Part shown: positions 1 to 9,445 of the stretch, in pieces
How the letters are laid out: the number at the start of each line of letters is the position of its first letter
Numbering within the stretch: the stretch's first letter is position 1
Assembly: GCA_947497495.1 (NCBI GenBank)
Contig: CANMGT010000002.1
Span: forward strand, 248,001 to 312,000
Origin: an uncultured Lentibacter sp.
Lineage (GTDB): Bacteria > Pseudomonadota > Alphaproteobacteria > Rhodobacterales > Rhodobacteraceae
Reading direction: 5' to 3'
DNA length: 64,000 nucleotides
Program-made: the position numbers and the translations under genes
Notes under the pieces: model-generated
What the model was told of the DNA's origin: nothing
Databases searched by the model: none
What the model saw: the letters and a program-made list of their open reading frames with translations, nothing else

Positions 1-1141
1 CTGACAGCTCTTTCACCGTGATCTCGCCGCTGCCATCACCCAGTATAAGCAACCGCTCGATCGTGTTCTTGAGTTGGCGCACATTGCCCGGCCAGCCCAT
101 TGTCTGCATCAGCGCAATGGCTTCTTCCGAGAGTGGGCGCATGGCCAACCCCTGCTCTGAATTAAACTTTTCAATGAAGTACTGCGCGATCACCGGAATG
201 TCTTCGCGGCGATCCTCAAGGCTTGGCACCTCGATGGGCACGACGTTGAGGCGATGGTAAAGCTCCTCGCGGAACCGCCCTTCGGCAACTTCGTCTTCAA
301 GGTTTTTCGCCGTCGAAGACACGACCCGCAGATCAACCCGCACCTTGTTGGTGCCGCCGACACGCAGGAACTGCTGATCCACCAGCACTCGCAGGATTTT
401 GGACTGGGTGCCAAGCGGCATATCGGCGATCTCGTCAAAGTAGATCACGCCGCCGTTTGCCTCTTCCAGCAGGCCAAGCTCGACGCCCTTTTCGGGGCTT
501 TCGCGGCCAAACAGCACGTCTTCCATGCGGTCAGGCTCGATGCTGGCGCAACCGACGGTTACAAAAGGCGCGGTGGCGCGGCTTGAATTGCTGTGAATAT
601 AGCGCGCAGCCGTCTCCTTGCCCGAGCCGGAGCCACCCGAGAGCATCACCCGCCCGTTGGACTTTGTGACCTTGTCCAGCTGGCTTTGCAGCGTGCGGAA
701 CGAAGCCGAGGAGCCTATCATCTCGGCGGTTGTTGTGTCCTTGCGCTTAAGCTCAAGGTTCTCGCGGCGCAGGCGTGAGGTTTCCATCGCGCGGCGGATC
801 ACTACCAGAAGCTGGTCAATGTTGAAGGGCTTCTCGATGAAGTCATAAGCGCCCTGTTTGATCGCCGCGACAGCGATCTCGATATTGCCGTGGCCCGAGA
901 TGATCACCACCGGAACTTCAGGATGGTCTGTCTTGACTTGCTTTAGGATGTCGATGCCATCCATCTTGCTGTCTTTGAGCCAGATATCGAGGATAAGCAG
1001 TCGCGGCAGCTCGGCGGCGACTTCGCGCATCGCATCGTCAGAGTTGCCCGCAAGCCGCGTCGTGTAGCCCTCATCTTCCAGAATATCCGAGATAAGCTCT
1101 CGAATATCGCGTTCATCGTCTACAATCAGAATATCACTCAT
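1..1141 (-). CDS. ntrX: NtrX response regulator (partial, C-terminus cut by window edge)
   Basis: Response regulator of the NtrY-NtrX two-component system, a DNA-binding regulator of nitrogen and redox/respiratory genes in alphaproteobacteria. The ATG is at 1141 on the minus strand, 7 nt after the ntrY stop. About 380 residues are visible. Residues 1-120 are a receiver domain (acidic pair near residue 9, phospho-Asp 52 in LLILDIW, conserved Lys in EKPF). From about residue 135 an AAA+ domain follows with Walker A GGSGSGKE and Walker B GVIYFDEIAD, then the sensor region [10 protein letters not shown]. The loop between Walker A and B has no GAFTGA motif, as is usual for NtrX. The Fis-type DNA-binding end lies outside the window. 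Identity is certain; the regulon cannot be read from here. Confidence 0.95.
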   Translation of the reverse strand, partial: MSDILIVDDERDIRELISDILEDEGYTTRLAGNSDDAMREVAAELPRLLILDIWLKDSKMDGIDILKQVKTDHPEVPVVIISGHGNIEIAVAAIKQGAYDFIEKPFNIDQLLVVIRRAMETSRLRRENLELKRKDTTTAEMIGSSASFRTLQSQLDKVTKSNGRVMLSGGSGSGKETAARYIHSNSSRATAPFVTVGCASIEPDRMEDVLFGRESPEKGVELGLLEEANGGVIYFDEIADMPLGTQSKILRVLVDQQFLRVGGTNKVRVDLRVVSSTAKNLEDEVAEGRFREELYHRLNVVPIEVPSLEDRREDIPVIAQYFIEKFNSEQGLAMRPLSEEAIALMQTMGWPGNVRQLKNTIERLLILGDGSGEITVKELS

Positions 1142-1148
1142 GTTGTCC

Positions 1149-3437
1149 TCACACCGCACGTTTATCTGTGTCTATTTTTGCGTCTAAAGTCTTTTGCTCT
1201 GCATCGGGGCCAGCCGCCTCGGACGCCAGTGGCAGACGGATGACAGCCATCGCACCTGCGTGACTGTCGCCCTCAAACAGCGGCGCATCCTCAAGCACGA
1301 GGGTGCCGCCATGTTCTTCAATGATCTTCTTCACAATCGGCAGGCCAAGCCCTGTGCCGCTGTCGCGGGTCGTCACGTAGGGCTCAAACAGCTTGGCGCG
1401 GTCTTCCGGCAAGCCGATGCCGTTGTCTGCGATCGTGATCTCGGCCTGCGCGCCGATCTGATGCGCACGCACATGGATAGCGGGCGTAAAGCCGCCACCG
1501 AGCTTCTCGCGCCGTGTTTCTGTGGCCTCGCCCGCGTTCTTGATCAGGTTGGTCAGAGCCTGTCCGATCATTGTCGCGTCAAACTGGCCCGAAAGCGGCG
1601 CTTCGGGGATGTCGCTCTCAAAGAGCACGTCAGGCTGGCCCGCCTTTTGCAACACCAGAGCCTCGCTCAAAAGCTTGCCAAGGTCTTCGGCGCGCCGCTC
1701 AGGCTCTGGCATGCGCGCGAATTTGGAAAACTCGTCAACGATGCGGCGCAAGTCGTTGGTCTGGCGCACGATAACGCCTGTCAGCTCGCCCAGTTTCTCG
1801 GCCGCGCTCTCGTCCATCTCTTTGGAGAACTTGCGCTTGATACGCTCGGCGGACAGTTGGATTGGCGTCAACGGGTTCTTGATCTCATGGGCGATGCGGC
1901 GCGCAACGTCGCCCCAAGCGGCCATACGCTGGGCGCTGACAAGGTCTGTCACGTCATCAAAGGCCACAACATAGCCCTCAAGCACGCCCTCTTCGCCCGC
2001 ACGTGTCGACATCCGCACCAAGAGGTTTTCAAGCCGCCCCGAGCGCGTGACTTTGACTTCTTCCTGCAACACATTTGCGCCGCTCTCGCGCAGCCGCTCA
2101 AACAGCGGGCCAAACTCGGGAACGGCGACGCGCAGCTCCAGCGCAGATTGGTCTTCATGCCACTCAAGCAGGCTTTCCGCCGAGCGGTTTACGAAAGTCA
2201 CCCGCCCGTCAGGATCAACCCCGACAACGCCGGATGTGACCGAACTGAGCACGGAGTCAAACTGGCGGCGGCGGCGCTCGATCTGCTCGGTATTGCTCAG
2301 CAGCGTGGCGCGCTGGCCCTTGAGTTGCCGCGTCATCTGGTTAAAGAAACGGCCCAGATCGGCGATCTCATCATCGCTTTCCTCTTCGATGACCTGCACA
2401 TCAAGGTCACCCTCGCCGACCCGTTGCGCCGCACTTGTCAGCCGCCCGACGGGGCGCGCCAGACGCTCGGCAAACCACAGGCCAAACCAGACAGCCGCCA
2501 GAATGAGGATGACAGCGAAGCCGAGGTAAACCAGCCCGAACTGGAACAAAACGCGGCCGCGATCGCTTTCAAGCTGGCGGTAAAGCCGCACGTTTTCCTG
2601 CGTCTCGCTGAGCAAGTTCAGAATGGAGCCGTCAACATCGCGGCTGACATAAACCAGCCTGTCGGTGAACGTCGCCAGCGGCACGATGGCGCGAAACTCG
2701 TTGTTGTCCCAGTCCTGAATGATGGCGATACCCTCGGTGCGCGCCCGTTCGATCTCGTCAGCCGAGGGTTTCTCGAAGTTGAACAGATAAGAGCGCTCGC
2801 CCCGCGCCTTTAGCTCGCCCGTGCCGTCGATCACATAGGCCTCGCGCATCTGCGGCTGAAACCTCTGCTGGCCAAGAGTGAGCACGGCCCGCAAGTCAGG
2901 GTCGCTCATAAACGGCGTGTCGGCATGTTCAAAATCAAGCCCGCGCGCCAAGGAAAGCGCATTCTGGCGCAGTGTGTTGCGGTGCTCGCCCTCATAGGCT
3001 TCAGCGGCCGCAAGCGACGATCCGACAACCTGTCGCACCCGATCGCTGAACCAGCCTTCAAGGCCAAGGTTCACCGTCAGCATCGCAAAAATAGCCACTG
3101 TTACCGTCGGGATCAGCGCCATGATCGCGAAGACACCCGTGAGCCGCAAGTGCAGCCGCGAACCCGCCGATTTGGAGCGCCGCGCGGCCACCATCTGCAC
3201 CACGCGCCGCAGCACCAGTGCCGCAACCAGCAGCACATAGACCAGGTCGACAAGCAGGATGACGCGCAAAATCGGAGAGCGGGCATCCTGGTCAAACGGA
3301 CCGAACACAAGGAAGGTTCCCAACACCAGAAGCGGGCCGAGAATCACCAAGCCGAGCGTCGCAACATTCTGCAAACGCCGCTGTCGCCTCAGCCGGCTAA
3401 GCCTGTTCCAAGATAATTTATGTGTCCGAGACGCCAC
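1149..3437 (-). CDS. ntrY: NtrY sensor histidine kinase
   Basis: Membrane sensor kinase that phosphorylates NtrX. The protein has 762 residues starting at a GTG. The N-terminal third holds several membrane segments (about residues 25-45, 58-80, 95-120 and 300-325) flanking a periplasmic domain. A HAMP linker, a PAS domain (around residues 390-490), a HisKA domain with the phospho-acceptor in [17 protein letters not shown], and a HATPase domain with the N box (LTNLIKNAGEA) and GTGLGLPIVKKI follow. It lies 99 nt downstream of ntrC and directly upstream of ntrX, so it may be read both from the ntrBC operon and from its own promoter. The length and domain order are those of the family. The opposite strand is also open for a long stretch here, but this is a codon-bias shadow. 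Confidence 0.96.
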   Translation of the reverse strand: MASRTHKLSWNRLSRLRRQRRLQNVATLGLVILGPLLVLGTFLVFGPFDQDARSPILRVILLVDLVYVLLVAALVLRRVVQMVAARRSKSAGSRLHLRLTGVFAIMALIPTVTVAIFAMLTVNLGLEGWFSDRVRQVVGSSLAAAEAYEGEHRNTLRQNALSLARGLDFEHADTPFMSDPDLRAVLTLGQQRFQPQMREAYVIDGTGELKARGERSYLFNFEKPSADEIERARTEGIAIIQDWDNNEFRAIVPLATFTDRLVYVSRDVDGSILNLLSETQENVRLYRQLESDRGRVLFQFGLVYLGFAVILILAAVWFGLWFAERLARPVGRLTSAAQRVGEGDLDVQVIEEESDDEIADLGRFFNQMTRQLKGQRATLLSNTEQIERRRRQFDSVLSSVTSGVVGVDPDGRVTFVNRSAESLLEWHEDQSALELRVAVPEFGPLFERLRESGANVLQEEVKVTRSGRLENLLVRMSTRAGEEGVLEGYVVAFDDVTDLVSAQRMAAWGDVARRIAHEIKNPLTPIQLSAERIKRKFSKEMDESAAEKLGELTGVIVRQTNDLRRIVDEFSKFARMPEPERRAEDLGKLLSEALVLQKAGQPDVLFESDIPEAPLSGQFDATMIGQALTNLIKNAGEATETRREKLGGGFTPAIHVRAHQIGAQAEITIADNGIGLPEDRAKLFEPYVTTRDSGTGLGLPIVKKIIEEHGGTLVLEDAPLFEGDSHAGAMAVIRLPLASEAAGPDAEQKTLDAKIDTDKRAV

Positions 3438-3536
3438 TTAGGCCCCCCGTCATGATGTGATGCATCGACTCTCAACCGCCATATCTTGTGGCCATTTTGG
3501 CGCATGGTGCGCGTTGGCCACTCTTATGTTGCGGTT

Positions 3537-4901
3537 TTACATCAATTTGCGACGCCGTGTCACGTGGATATCGAGTTCGGTGATCTTCTTTCTGAGCGTA
3601 TTGCGGTTGATGCCCAAAAGGTCAGCGCATTTGGCCTGATTTCCGCCCGTGGCATCGAGCGCGATCTCGATCAGCGGCGTCTCGATCTCGCGCAAGATAC
3701 GCGGATAAAGGCCGGGAGGCGGCAATTCACCGCCGTGCAGATCAAAGTAGCGCTGCAAGTGGCGCGCCACGCTCTCGGACAGTTTCTCGTCAACCAGAAC
3801 GCCGGCAACGGGGGCGGCACTTGGCTGTGCGGCGAGAGCTGCGCTTGTTTCAGCCCCGCTGATTTCTTCGTCGCGCGCCGTGAGCGCCAACCGCTTGATG
3901 GTGTTCTCCAACTGGCGCACATTGCCGGGCCAGCCGTAAAGGCGCAGCGCATCGCTCGCCTCCGTCGAAAGCCTACGGCCCATCGTGCTTATCCCGTCCC
4001 CCTGTGTCAGGAAATGTTCGGCCAGCAGCACAATGTCCTCTACCCGTTCGCGCAGCGGCGGCAGGGCAAGCACCGCTCCGTCGAGTCTGTAAAACAGGTC
4101 GTTGCGCAGAGCCCCCGCGGCCATCGCGACGCTGAGGTCAGTCTGGCTGGTTGCCAGAAAGCGCGGGCCGTTGTGGCCGGCAGCATCAATCAGATGCACG
4201 GCTTTGACTTGAAGTTCATCGCTCAAGTCACTGATATCTTCAAATAAAATCGTTCCACTCTTAGCGCGCGACAAAAGGTCAGACACCGCATCTGGGCGGC
4301 GAAGCTCTGTCTCGGTGACCGACACGAAGGGCATGCTGCGCCTGTCCGACATGTCGTGAATCACCCGCCCGACAAGAGACTTACCCGTGCCACTTTCGCC
4401 CGTTACGATGACGGGCAATTCGACGTTAAGCACCTTGGCGATCAGGCTGTAAACATCCTGCATCGGCGTCGAGCGCCCGACAAGCGGCAGCGCGTTGTCC
4501 TCAACCTGCAACTCGGGAAGCTTTGCGCTGCGCCGCTCGCCAGACTCAAGCGCCCGCGCCGTGCGTTTCATCAGATCAGGCAAATCAAAGGGTTTGGGCA
4601 GGTAGTCAAACGCCTCCGCCTCGGCGGCTTTAATGGCTGTCATGATGGTGTTTTGCGCCGAGATCACGATCACGGGCAGGCCGGGCCTGTCTTGGGCGAT
4701 CTTGGGCAGCATCTCAAGGCCGTTGCCGTCAGGCATGGCAACATCAGAGATCACCACATCGCCGCGCCCTTCCCCGATCCAGCGCATCAAAGTTGTCAGC
4801 GAGCTCGTCGCCTGAACCTTGCAGCCAGCGCGCGTGAGCGCCTGGGTTAGAACGGTGCGAATGGTGCGGTCGTCATCGGCCACAAGAACTGTGCCATCCA
4901 T
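3537..4901 (-). CDS. ntrC: NtrC nitrogen regulator lacking the GAFTGA loop
   Basis: Nitrogen assimilation response regulator, partner of NtrB. The ATG at 4901 overlaps the ntrB stop by one base (TGATG). The protein has 454 residues. A receiver domain (phospho-Asp in [12 protein letters not shown], Lys in LPKPF) is followed by an AAA+ domain with Walker A GESGTGKS and Walker [12 protein letters not shown], and by a C-terminal Fis-type helix-turn-helix ([19 protein letters not shown]). The stretch between Walker A and Walker B (residues about 190-225) is short and lacks the GAFTGA loop used to contact sigma54. This feature is known from Rhodobacter capsulatus NtrC, which activates sigma70 promoters. 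By inference this protein also works with the housekeeping polymerase. Confidence 0.96.
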   Translation of the reverse strand: MDGTVLVADDDRTIRTVLTQALTRAGCKVQATSSLTTLMRWIGEGRGDVVISDVAMPDGNGLEMLPKIAQDRPGLPVIVISAQNTIMTAIKAAEAEAFDYLPKPFDLPDLMKRTARALESGERRSAKLPELQVEDNALPLVGRSTPMQDVYSLIAKVLNVELPVIVTGESGTGKSLVGRVIHDMSDRRSMPFVSVTETELRRPDAVSDLLSRAKSGTILFEDISDLSDELQVKAVHLIDAAGHNGPRFLATSQTDLSVAMAAGALRNDLFYRLDGAVLALPPLRERVEDIVLLAEHFLTQGDGISTMGRRLSTEASDALRLYGWPGNVRQLENTIKRLALTARDEEISGAETSAALAAQPSAAPVAGVLVDEKLSESVARHLQRYFDLHGGELPPPGLYPRILREIETPLIEIALDATGGNQAKCADLLGINRNTLRKKITELDIHVTRRRKLM

Positions 4902-6016
4902 CAATCTGTCTCCTTGGTTTCTGGTGCGCGCGGCAGCGATATTCGAAATACCGTTTCGCCCGGCTCCGAGTGGCAGGTGACCCAGCCATCATGCGCGCCG
5001 ATAATTTTCGCGGTCAGCGCAAGGCCAAGCCCTGTACCGTTCTCCTTGCCCGAAACGAAGGGATCAAAAATCTCCTTCATCAGCTCCGGCGGCACGCCCG
5101 GTCCGTTGTCTATGACCTCAAGCTGCAGCGGAAGCGGCTGGCCCAGCCCCTCATCTGTGCGCAGCCGGAAGCCGTGCTCGTAGTAGGTGTGCAGCCGGAT
5201 GCGCCCGTTGCGCCCCGCGGCATCGGCGGCGTTCTTCAAAAGGTTCAGCAACACCTGCAACAGCTGGTCAGGATCAGCCAGAGCCAGCGGCAGCGACGGG
5301 TCGTAATCCTCGATGATCTCCATGCCAGCCCCGATGCCGACAAGCGCCGAGCGGCGCGCGCGGTCCAGCACATCATGAAGGTTTGTCGGCTTCAAGTCAG
5401 GCGGCGACAAGTTTCCAAACTGCTCAACCTGCTCCAAAAGCTTCACAATACGGTGGCTTTCAGCAACGATTAAGTCAGTTAGTTCAAGGTCTTCCGGCCC
5501 AAGGTTCATCCCTACAAGCTGCGCAGCTCCGGTGATGCCCGCGAGCGGGTTCTTGATCTCATGTGCGAGCATTTCGGCCATCCCGATGGCCGAGCGCACC
5601 GATGTTTTCCCGGTGCTCTGCTGCGGCAGGCGCCCGCCCATTTCGAGCGGCGTGATCACCAGCAGCATCTCTTCGGCGTCGCTTGTGTAGGGCGCGAGCC
5701 GCAGGTTGCAGGCTTGGTGCGCGCCTCCGCGAAGTTCAACCCGTATGTCATTGACGAACAGAGGTGTTTCCGTCTGACGGGCGCGCGCGAAAGCCTCCGA
5801 AAGAGCCTCATCATAGACCAGCCGCCCCCAGAGTGGCTTGCCGATCATGTTGCGCGAAGACGCCATCAGAAAGCTCTCGGCAGCGGGGTTGGCCGCGAGG
5901 ATGCAGTCATCTGCACCCAGCAACGCCACGGGGAAAGGCAGGGCCGCCCAAAGAGCCTCACCGTCGATTACCAAAGCCTCGGGGCGTGTCGGCTTGCCTA
6001 CAGTCACGCTACGCAC
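4901..6016 (-). CDS. ntrB: NtrB nitrogen-sensing histidine kinase
   Basis: Cytoplasmic kinase/phosphatase that controls NtrC in response to PII signalling proteins. It has 371 residues from a GTG start that overlaps the dusB end by 13 nt. There are no membrane segments. A PAS domain (about residues 20-130) precedes the HisKA domain ([19 protein letters not shown]) and the HATPase domain (N box [25 protein letters not shown]). The dusB-ntrB-ntrC order with overlapping ends is the classic nifR3-ntrB-ntrC operon of Rhodobacterales. It is probably transcribed from the region around 7000-7140, where periodic GCAC boxes occur. Confidence 0.96.
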   Translation of the reverse strand: MRSVTVGKPTRPEALVIDGEALWAALPFPVALLGADDCILAANPAAESFLMASSRNMIGKPLWGRLVYDEALSEAFARARQTETPLFVNDIRVELRGGAHQACNLRLAPYTSDAEEMLLVITPLEMGGRLPQQSTGKTSVRSAIGMAEMLAHEIKNPLAGITGAAQLVGMNLGPEDLELTDLIVAESHRIVKLLEQVEQFGNLSPPDLKPTNLHDVLDRARRSALVGIGAGMEIIEDYDPSLPLALADPDQLLQVLLNLLKNAADAAGRNGRIRLHTYYEHGFRLRTDEGLGQPLPLQLEVIDNGPGVPPELMKEIFDPFVSGKENGTGLGLALTAKIIGAHDGWVTCHSEPGETVFRISLPRAPETKETD

Positions 6017-6996
6017 CTCTCTTCAACCGCATCGGGGATCAACCGGATCACCTGAGCAGGATCAGAGGCTGTCAAAACGTCGCGACGCAGGGACGTTGGC
6101 GTGCCGGACCTGTCCATATACCAGCCAAGGTGTTTGCGCGCGACGCGCAGCCCAAGGGCCGCGCCGTAAAAACTGAGCATCGCCTCGTAATGCGTTGTTA
6201 TCATATCACTTAAGTCGCTCCCCTTCGGGGCTTCGGGCTTGTCATCCCCCCAAAGCTCATGGGCGATCTGCTGCAAAAGCCAAGGCGCGCCCTGTGCGCC
6301 GCGCCCGATCATCACGCCGTCAGCGCCGGATAGTCGTAGCGCCTCGCGCGCATCCTGCGTTGAGCAGATATCACCGTTGGCAAATACCGGAATGCCGACG
6401 GCATCTTTCACGGCACGGATCGCGGCCCAGTCGGCGCGACCCTTGTAAAACTGGCAGCGCGTGCGTCCGTGGATCACGATCCGCTGCACTCCGGCGCCTT
6501 CGGCACGCCGCGCAAGGCTTGCTGCATTCAGGCTGTTATCGTCCCAGCCGAGGCGGGTTTTAAGCGTGACCGGAATGTTGACAGCCCCTGTCACCGCCTC
6601 GATCATAAGCAGGGCATGGTCAAGGTCACGCATCAGCGCAGAGCCAGACAGCCCGCCCACCACTCTCTTGGCCGGACAGCCCATGTTGATGTCAATCATC
6701 GCCGCACCGCTGGCCTCGACCATACGCGCCGCTTCCGCCATCCAATGAGGATCACGCCCCGCGAGTTGCACCGCCGTTGTGGCGCTGTCAAAGCCCAGCT
6801 CGGCCTTGCCGCGCGCGCTTGATGTTGCCTGCACCATGTCTTGGGAGGCCACCATCTCGCTCACCACAAAGCCCGCGCCAAAGCCGCTGACAAGCGAGCG
6901 AAACGGCAAGTCTGTGATGCCCGCCAGAGGGGCGAGCGCAACAGGAGGGTTGGGCATGAGCGGCGCGGAGCTCGTCTTTGCGGGATCGTGGTGCAC
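6004..6996 (-). CDS. dusB: tRNA-dihydrouridine synthase DusB (NifR3)
   Basis: FMN-dependent reductase that makes dihydrouridine in tRNA; the historical name in Rhodobacter is nifR3. It has 330 residues. Family signatures are APLAGITDLPFR near the N-terminus, the catalytic cysteine in DINMGCPAKRVV, KTRLGWDD, the HGRTRCQFYKG block, and GADGVMIGRGAQGAPWLL. It is the first gene of the leftward ntr operon and overlaps ntrB, so expression of ntrBC likely depends on the promoter upstream of dusB. No sign of damage is visible. Confidence 0.96.
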   Translation of the reverse strand: MHHDPAKTSSAPLMPNPPVALAPLAGITDLPFRSLVSGFGAGFVVSEMVASQDMVQATSSARGKAELGFDSATTAVQLAGRDPHWMAEAARMVEASGAAMIDINMGCPAKRVVGGLSGSALMRDLDHALLMIEAVTGAVNIPVTLKTRLGWDDNSLNAASLARRAEGAGVQRIVIHGRTRCQFYKGRADWAAIRAVKDAVGIPVFANGDICSTQDAREALRLSGADGVMIGRGAQGAPWLLQQIAHELWGDDKPEAPKGSDLSDMITTHYEAMLSFYGAALGLRVARKHLGWYMDRSGTPTSLRRDVLTASDPAQVIRLIPDAVEERCVA

Positions 6997-7092
6997 GGTG
7001 TTCTTCTTCCTTGTGCCTCAGCTCTGGGCTACGCTTGGTTTGGGTGATGCTCAATCTCTCAACAGCTTGCGACGGGCACCATCCGCTCTATT

Positions 7093-7136
7093 GCACAAAA
7101 AATAGGCATTGTGCACACTATTTGATCGCATTGCAC
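7093..7136. promoter_or_regulatory. 20-bp-spaced GCAC boxes between dusB and ispDF
   Basis: GCAC occurs at 7093, 7113 and 7133, exactly 20 bp (about two helical turns) apart, in an A-rich context. The segment 7093-7118 matches 9330-9355, upstream of amtB, at 22 of 26 positions. It lies in the divergent gap between the dusB-ntrBC operon and ispDF. I infer a tandem binding site for a nitrogen regulator, NtrC being the obvious candidate. No binding data are available here. Confidence 0.55.
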
Positions 7137-7181
7137 TTTTGCCCCCTGCGTTCTAAATCCTGATCAGCGATTGGAGTGGCG

Positions 7182-8336
7182 ATGAAACTAGCAGCAATCC
7201 TTGTGGCCGCAGGCCGCGGAACCCGTGCCGGAGGGACCCTGCCAAAACAGTGGCAGCCTCTCGCCGGACGGCGGGTGTTTGACTGGGCTTATGAGGCTCT
7301 GGCATTGCACCCCGCGGTTGAGAGTGTTGTCGCTGTGGTCAACGCTGCTGACACAGCGCATGTGCCTGCCGGTATCGAGGCCGTCGCAGGCGGTGCCACA
7401 CGCGCAGAATCCGTCAAGGAGGGCCTGAAGGCGCTTGAGGGGCGTGGCTTTACCCATGTCCTGATCCACGACGGCGCGCGAGCTTGCTTGAGCGCTCAAG
7501 TCATAGACAACGTCATCGCAGCGCTACATGCCCATGACGCCGCCGCACCCGCCCTGCCCGTCACAGACGCGCTCTGGCAAGGCAACGCAGGCCAAGTCAC
7601 AGGTACGCAGAACCGCAAAGGGCTTTTCCGCGCCCAAACGCCTCAAGGCTTTGACTTGGCCGGGATAACCGCCGCGCACGCCAAAGCCGATGCAACAGCC
7701 GCCGACGATGTGGAAGTCGCGCGTGCTGCGGGGCTTGCAGTTGCCATCGTAGGGGGCCATGAAGACAACCTGAAAGTCACCCTCCCCGAAGACTTTGCAC
7801 GGGCAGAGAAGATACTGGCCCAGAGGATATTGGCCGACCAAACAACAGGAGCAGACATGGATATTCGCCTTGGCAACGGTTTTGACGTCCACGCTTTCAC
7901 GACGGGCGACCACGTTGTTCTCTGCGGCGTGAACGTGCCACACAGCAAAGCGCTACTCGGCCATTCTGACGCCGACGTTGGCATGCACGCTGTCACCGAC
8001 GCACTTTATGGCGCGCTGGCCGAAGGCGACATTGGCCGCCACTTCCCCCCGTCTGATCCGCAATGGAAAGGCGCCGCGAGCCATATCTTTCTGGAACACG
8101 CCTGCGAGCTGGCCCGCGCCAAGGGCTACACGATCAGCAACATCGACTGCACACTGATCTGTGAGCAGCCCAAGATCGGCCCCCACGCCGCGGCCATGCA
8201 GGGAGAAATGGCACGCATCATGGGGCTTGAGCCTTCGCGCGTCTCTATCAAGGCAACCACAAGCGAGCGCCTCGGCTTTACCGGCCGCGAAGAAGGCATC
8301 GCCGCGCTCGCAACAGCTACATTGGTGAAACCATGA
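7182..8336 (+). CDS. ispDF: Bifunctional IspD/IspF enzyme of the MEP isoprenoid pathway
   Basis: One protein carries MEP cytidylyltransferase (IspD) and MECDP synthase (IspF). The ATG at 7182 has GGAG 5 nt upstream; an in-frame GTG 6 nt earlier overlaps that ribosome-binding site and is less likely. Residues 1-220 form the IspD part ([12 protein letters not shown] nucleotide loop; [10 protein letters not shown]). After a short linker the IspF part begins ([14 protein letters not shown] with metal-binding Asp/His; [45 protein letters not shown]). Fused IspDF is common in alphaproteobacteria. The end overlaps pgpA by 4 nt, so ispDF-pgpA-pncC is one operon. Confidence 0.96.
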   Translation: MKLAAILVAAGRGTRAGGTLPKQWQPLAGRRVFDWAYEALALHPAVESVVAVVNAADTAHVPAGIEAVAGGATRAESVKEGLKALEGRGFTHVLIHDGARACLSAQVIDNVIAALHAHDAAAPALPVTDALWQGNAGQVTGTQNRKGLFRAQTPQGFDLAGITAAHAKADATAADDVEVARAAGLAVAIVGGHEDNLKVTLPEDFARAEKILAQRILADQTTGADMDIRLGNGFDVHAFTTGDHVVLCGVNVPHSKALLGHSDADVGMHAVTDALYGALAEGDIGRHFPPSDPQWKGAASHIFLEHACELARAKGYTISNIDCTLICEQPKIGPHAAAMQGEMARIMGLEPSRVSIKATTSERLGFTGREEGIAALATATLVKP

Positions 8337-8830
8337 ATGAACTCGCACGCCTTGCAGGCACCTTCTTTTACGTCGGCTACATGCGGCCTTTCTCAGGCAC
8401 TTGGGGCTCGGCGGCGGCGCTGCCAGTAGGCTACGGACTATACCTTGTCGGCGGGCCTTACCTTGTGGCGCTCGGCGCGGTGTTGGCATTTTTCATCGGC
8501 TGGTGGGCGACCGCCGTGATGATCGAAGGCCAGGATGACCACGACCCCTCGGAAGTTGTGCTGGATGAGGTTGCGGGCCAGTGGATCGCGCTTTTGCCGC
8601 TGTTCTTTGCCGCCTCAAACAACGGGCTTGATGTGCTCGCACTCTGGCCCGGCTGGCTTGTTGCCTTCTTTGGCTTTCGCTTCTTTGACATCCTCAAGCC
8701 CGGCCCGATCGGCACAGCCGATGCCCGCGGCGACGCGCTTGGCGTGATGCTTGATGACATCCTTGCAGGGATCGCCGCCGCGATCACTGTCGCCGCAGCC
8801 GCCGGCATCTACCACGGGTTTATAGCGTGA
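8333..8830 (+). CDS. pgpA: Phosphatidylglycerophosphatase A
   Basis: Membrane phosphatase that converts phosphatidylglycerophosphate to phosphatidylglycerol. It has 165 residues and its ATG overlaps the ispDF stop (ATGA). Family features are the N-terminal [16 protein letters not shown] block, the acidic [17 protein letters not shown] motif, and four hydrophobic segments including [10 protein letters not shown] and [16 protein letters not shown]. The length matches the family. It also overlaps pncC by 4 nt. Confidence 0.92.
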   Translation: MNELARLAGTFFYVGYMRPFSGTWGSAAALPVGYGLYLVGGPYLVALGAVLAFFIGWWATAVMIEGQDDHDPSEVVLDEVAGQWIALLPLFFAASNNGLDVLALWPGWLVAFFGFRFFDILKPGPIGTADARGDALGVMLDDILAGIAAAITVAAAAGIYHGFIA

Positions 8831-9297
8831 GCGCCGAGGCTGTCCTGAGCGCGGCGCGCAAGGCGGGCCTCAAGATAGCAACAGCCGAAAGCTGCACAGG
8901 CGGCATGGTCTCGGCAGCTTTGACAGAGATTGCCGGAAGCTCTGATGTGTTCGAGCGCGGCTTTGTGACCTATTCAAATGAGGCCAAAGCGCAGATGCTT
9001 GGCGTGCGCGCCAAAACACTTTCAACCTACGGCGCGGTCTCCGAAGAAGTCGCGCGCGAAATGGCACTGGGGGCCTTGCAGCACTCCTATGCAACGCTCG
9101 CAGTGTCGATCACTGGCGTCGCGGGCCCCGGCGGCTCTGAGCACAAACCAGAGGGGCGCGTCTGCTTTGGCGTGGCGCGCGTTGGCCATGTCACAACGAC
9201 AGAGACCATCGAGTTTGGGCCGATCGGGCGCGCCGAAGTGCGCGGGGCCAGCCGCGACTATGCGCTGCAACTGCTTTTGCAGGCCGCGTCTACATAA
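8827..9297 (+). CDS. pncC: Nicotinamide-nucleotide amidase (CinA C-terminal domain type)
   Basis: Small stand-alone CinA C-terminal-type protein of 156 residues, predicted to deamidate NMN in the pyridine nucleotide cycle. The GTG start overlaps the pgpA stop (GTGA). Diagnostic motifs are ATAESCTGGMVSAALTE near the N-terminus, VTYSNEAKAQMLGV, and SITGVAGPGG. It is the third gene of the ispDF-pgpA-pncC operon. The N-terminal MoCF-like domain of full-length CinA is absent, which is normal for this class. Confidence 0.92.
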   Translation: MSAEAVLSAARKAGLKIATAESCTGGMVSAALTEIAGSSDVFERGFVTYSNEAKAQMLGVRAKTLSTYGAVSEEVAREMALGALQHSYATLAVSITGVAGPGGSEHKPEGRVCFGVARVGHVTTTETIEFGPIGRAEVRGASRDYALQLLLQAAST

Positions 9298-9329
9298 AGC
9301 CCTCTTTTGAGGCATTGCCAAAAAATAGC

Positions 9330-9373
9330 GCACAAAAAACAGGCAATGTGCAAATTGCCTGCGTTTTCAGCAC
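9330..9373. promoter_or_regulatory. 20-bp-spaced GCA boxes upstream of amtB
   Basis: GCAC at 9330, GCAA at 9350 and GCAC at 9370 repeat the 20-bp period seen at 7093-7136. Positions 9330-9355 match 7093-7118 at 22 of 26 bases. A perfect inverted repeat, CAGGCAAT at 9340-9347 and ATTGCCTG at 9354-9361, overlaps the central box. It lies 73-116 nt upstream of the amtB start. I infer nitrogen control of amtB. No sigma54-type -24/-12 pair with correct spacing is seen here. Confidence 0.55.
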
Positions 9374-9445
9374 CCCCACTCTTTTTTAAGCGCAGCCCCT
9401 GCGCTTTGAAGCCTCCAACGCTAAAAATCTCTGGAGGAACTCAAA

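Noticed and set aside
1194..2813. 539-codon open frame antisense to ntrY
   Set aside because: High-GC codon bias leaves long open antisense frames; ntrY has full family motifs and this frame has none.
9330..9373. Sigma54 -24/-12 promoter upstream of amtB
   Set aside because: GG and GC pairs occur but not with the required 10-nt spacing, and the local NtrC lacks GAFTGA.
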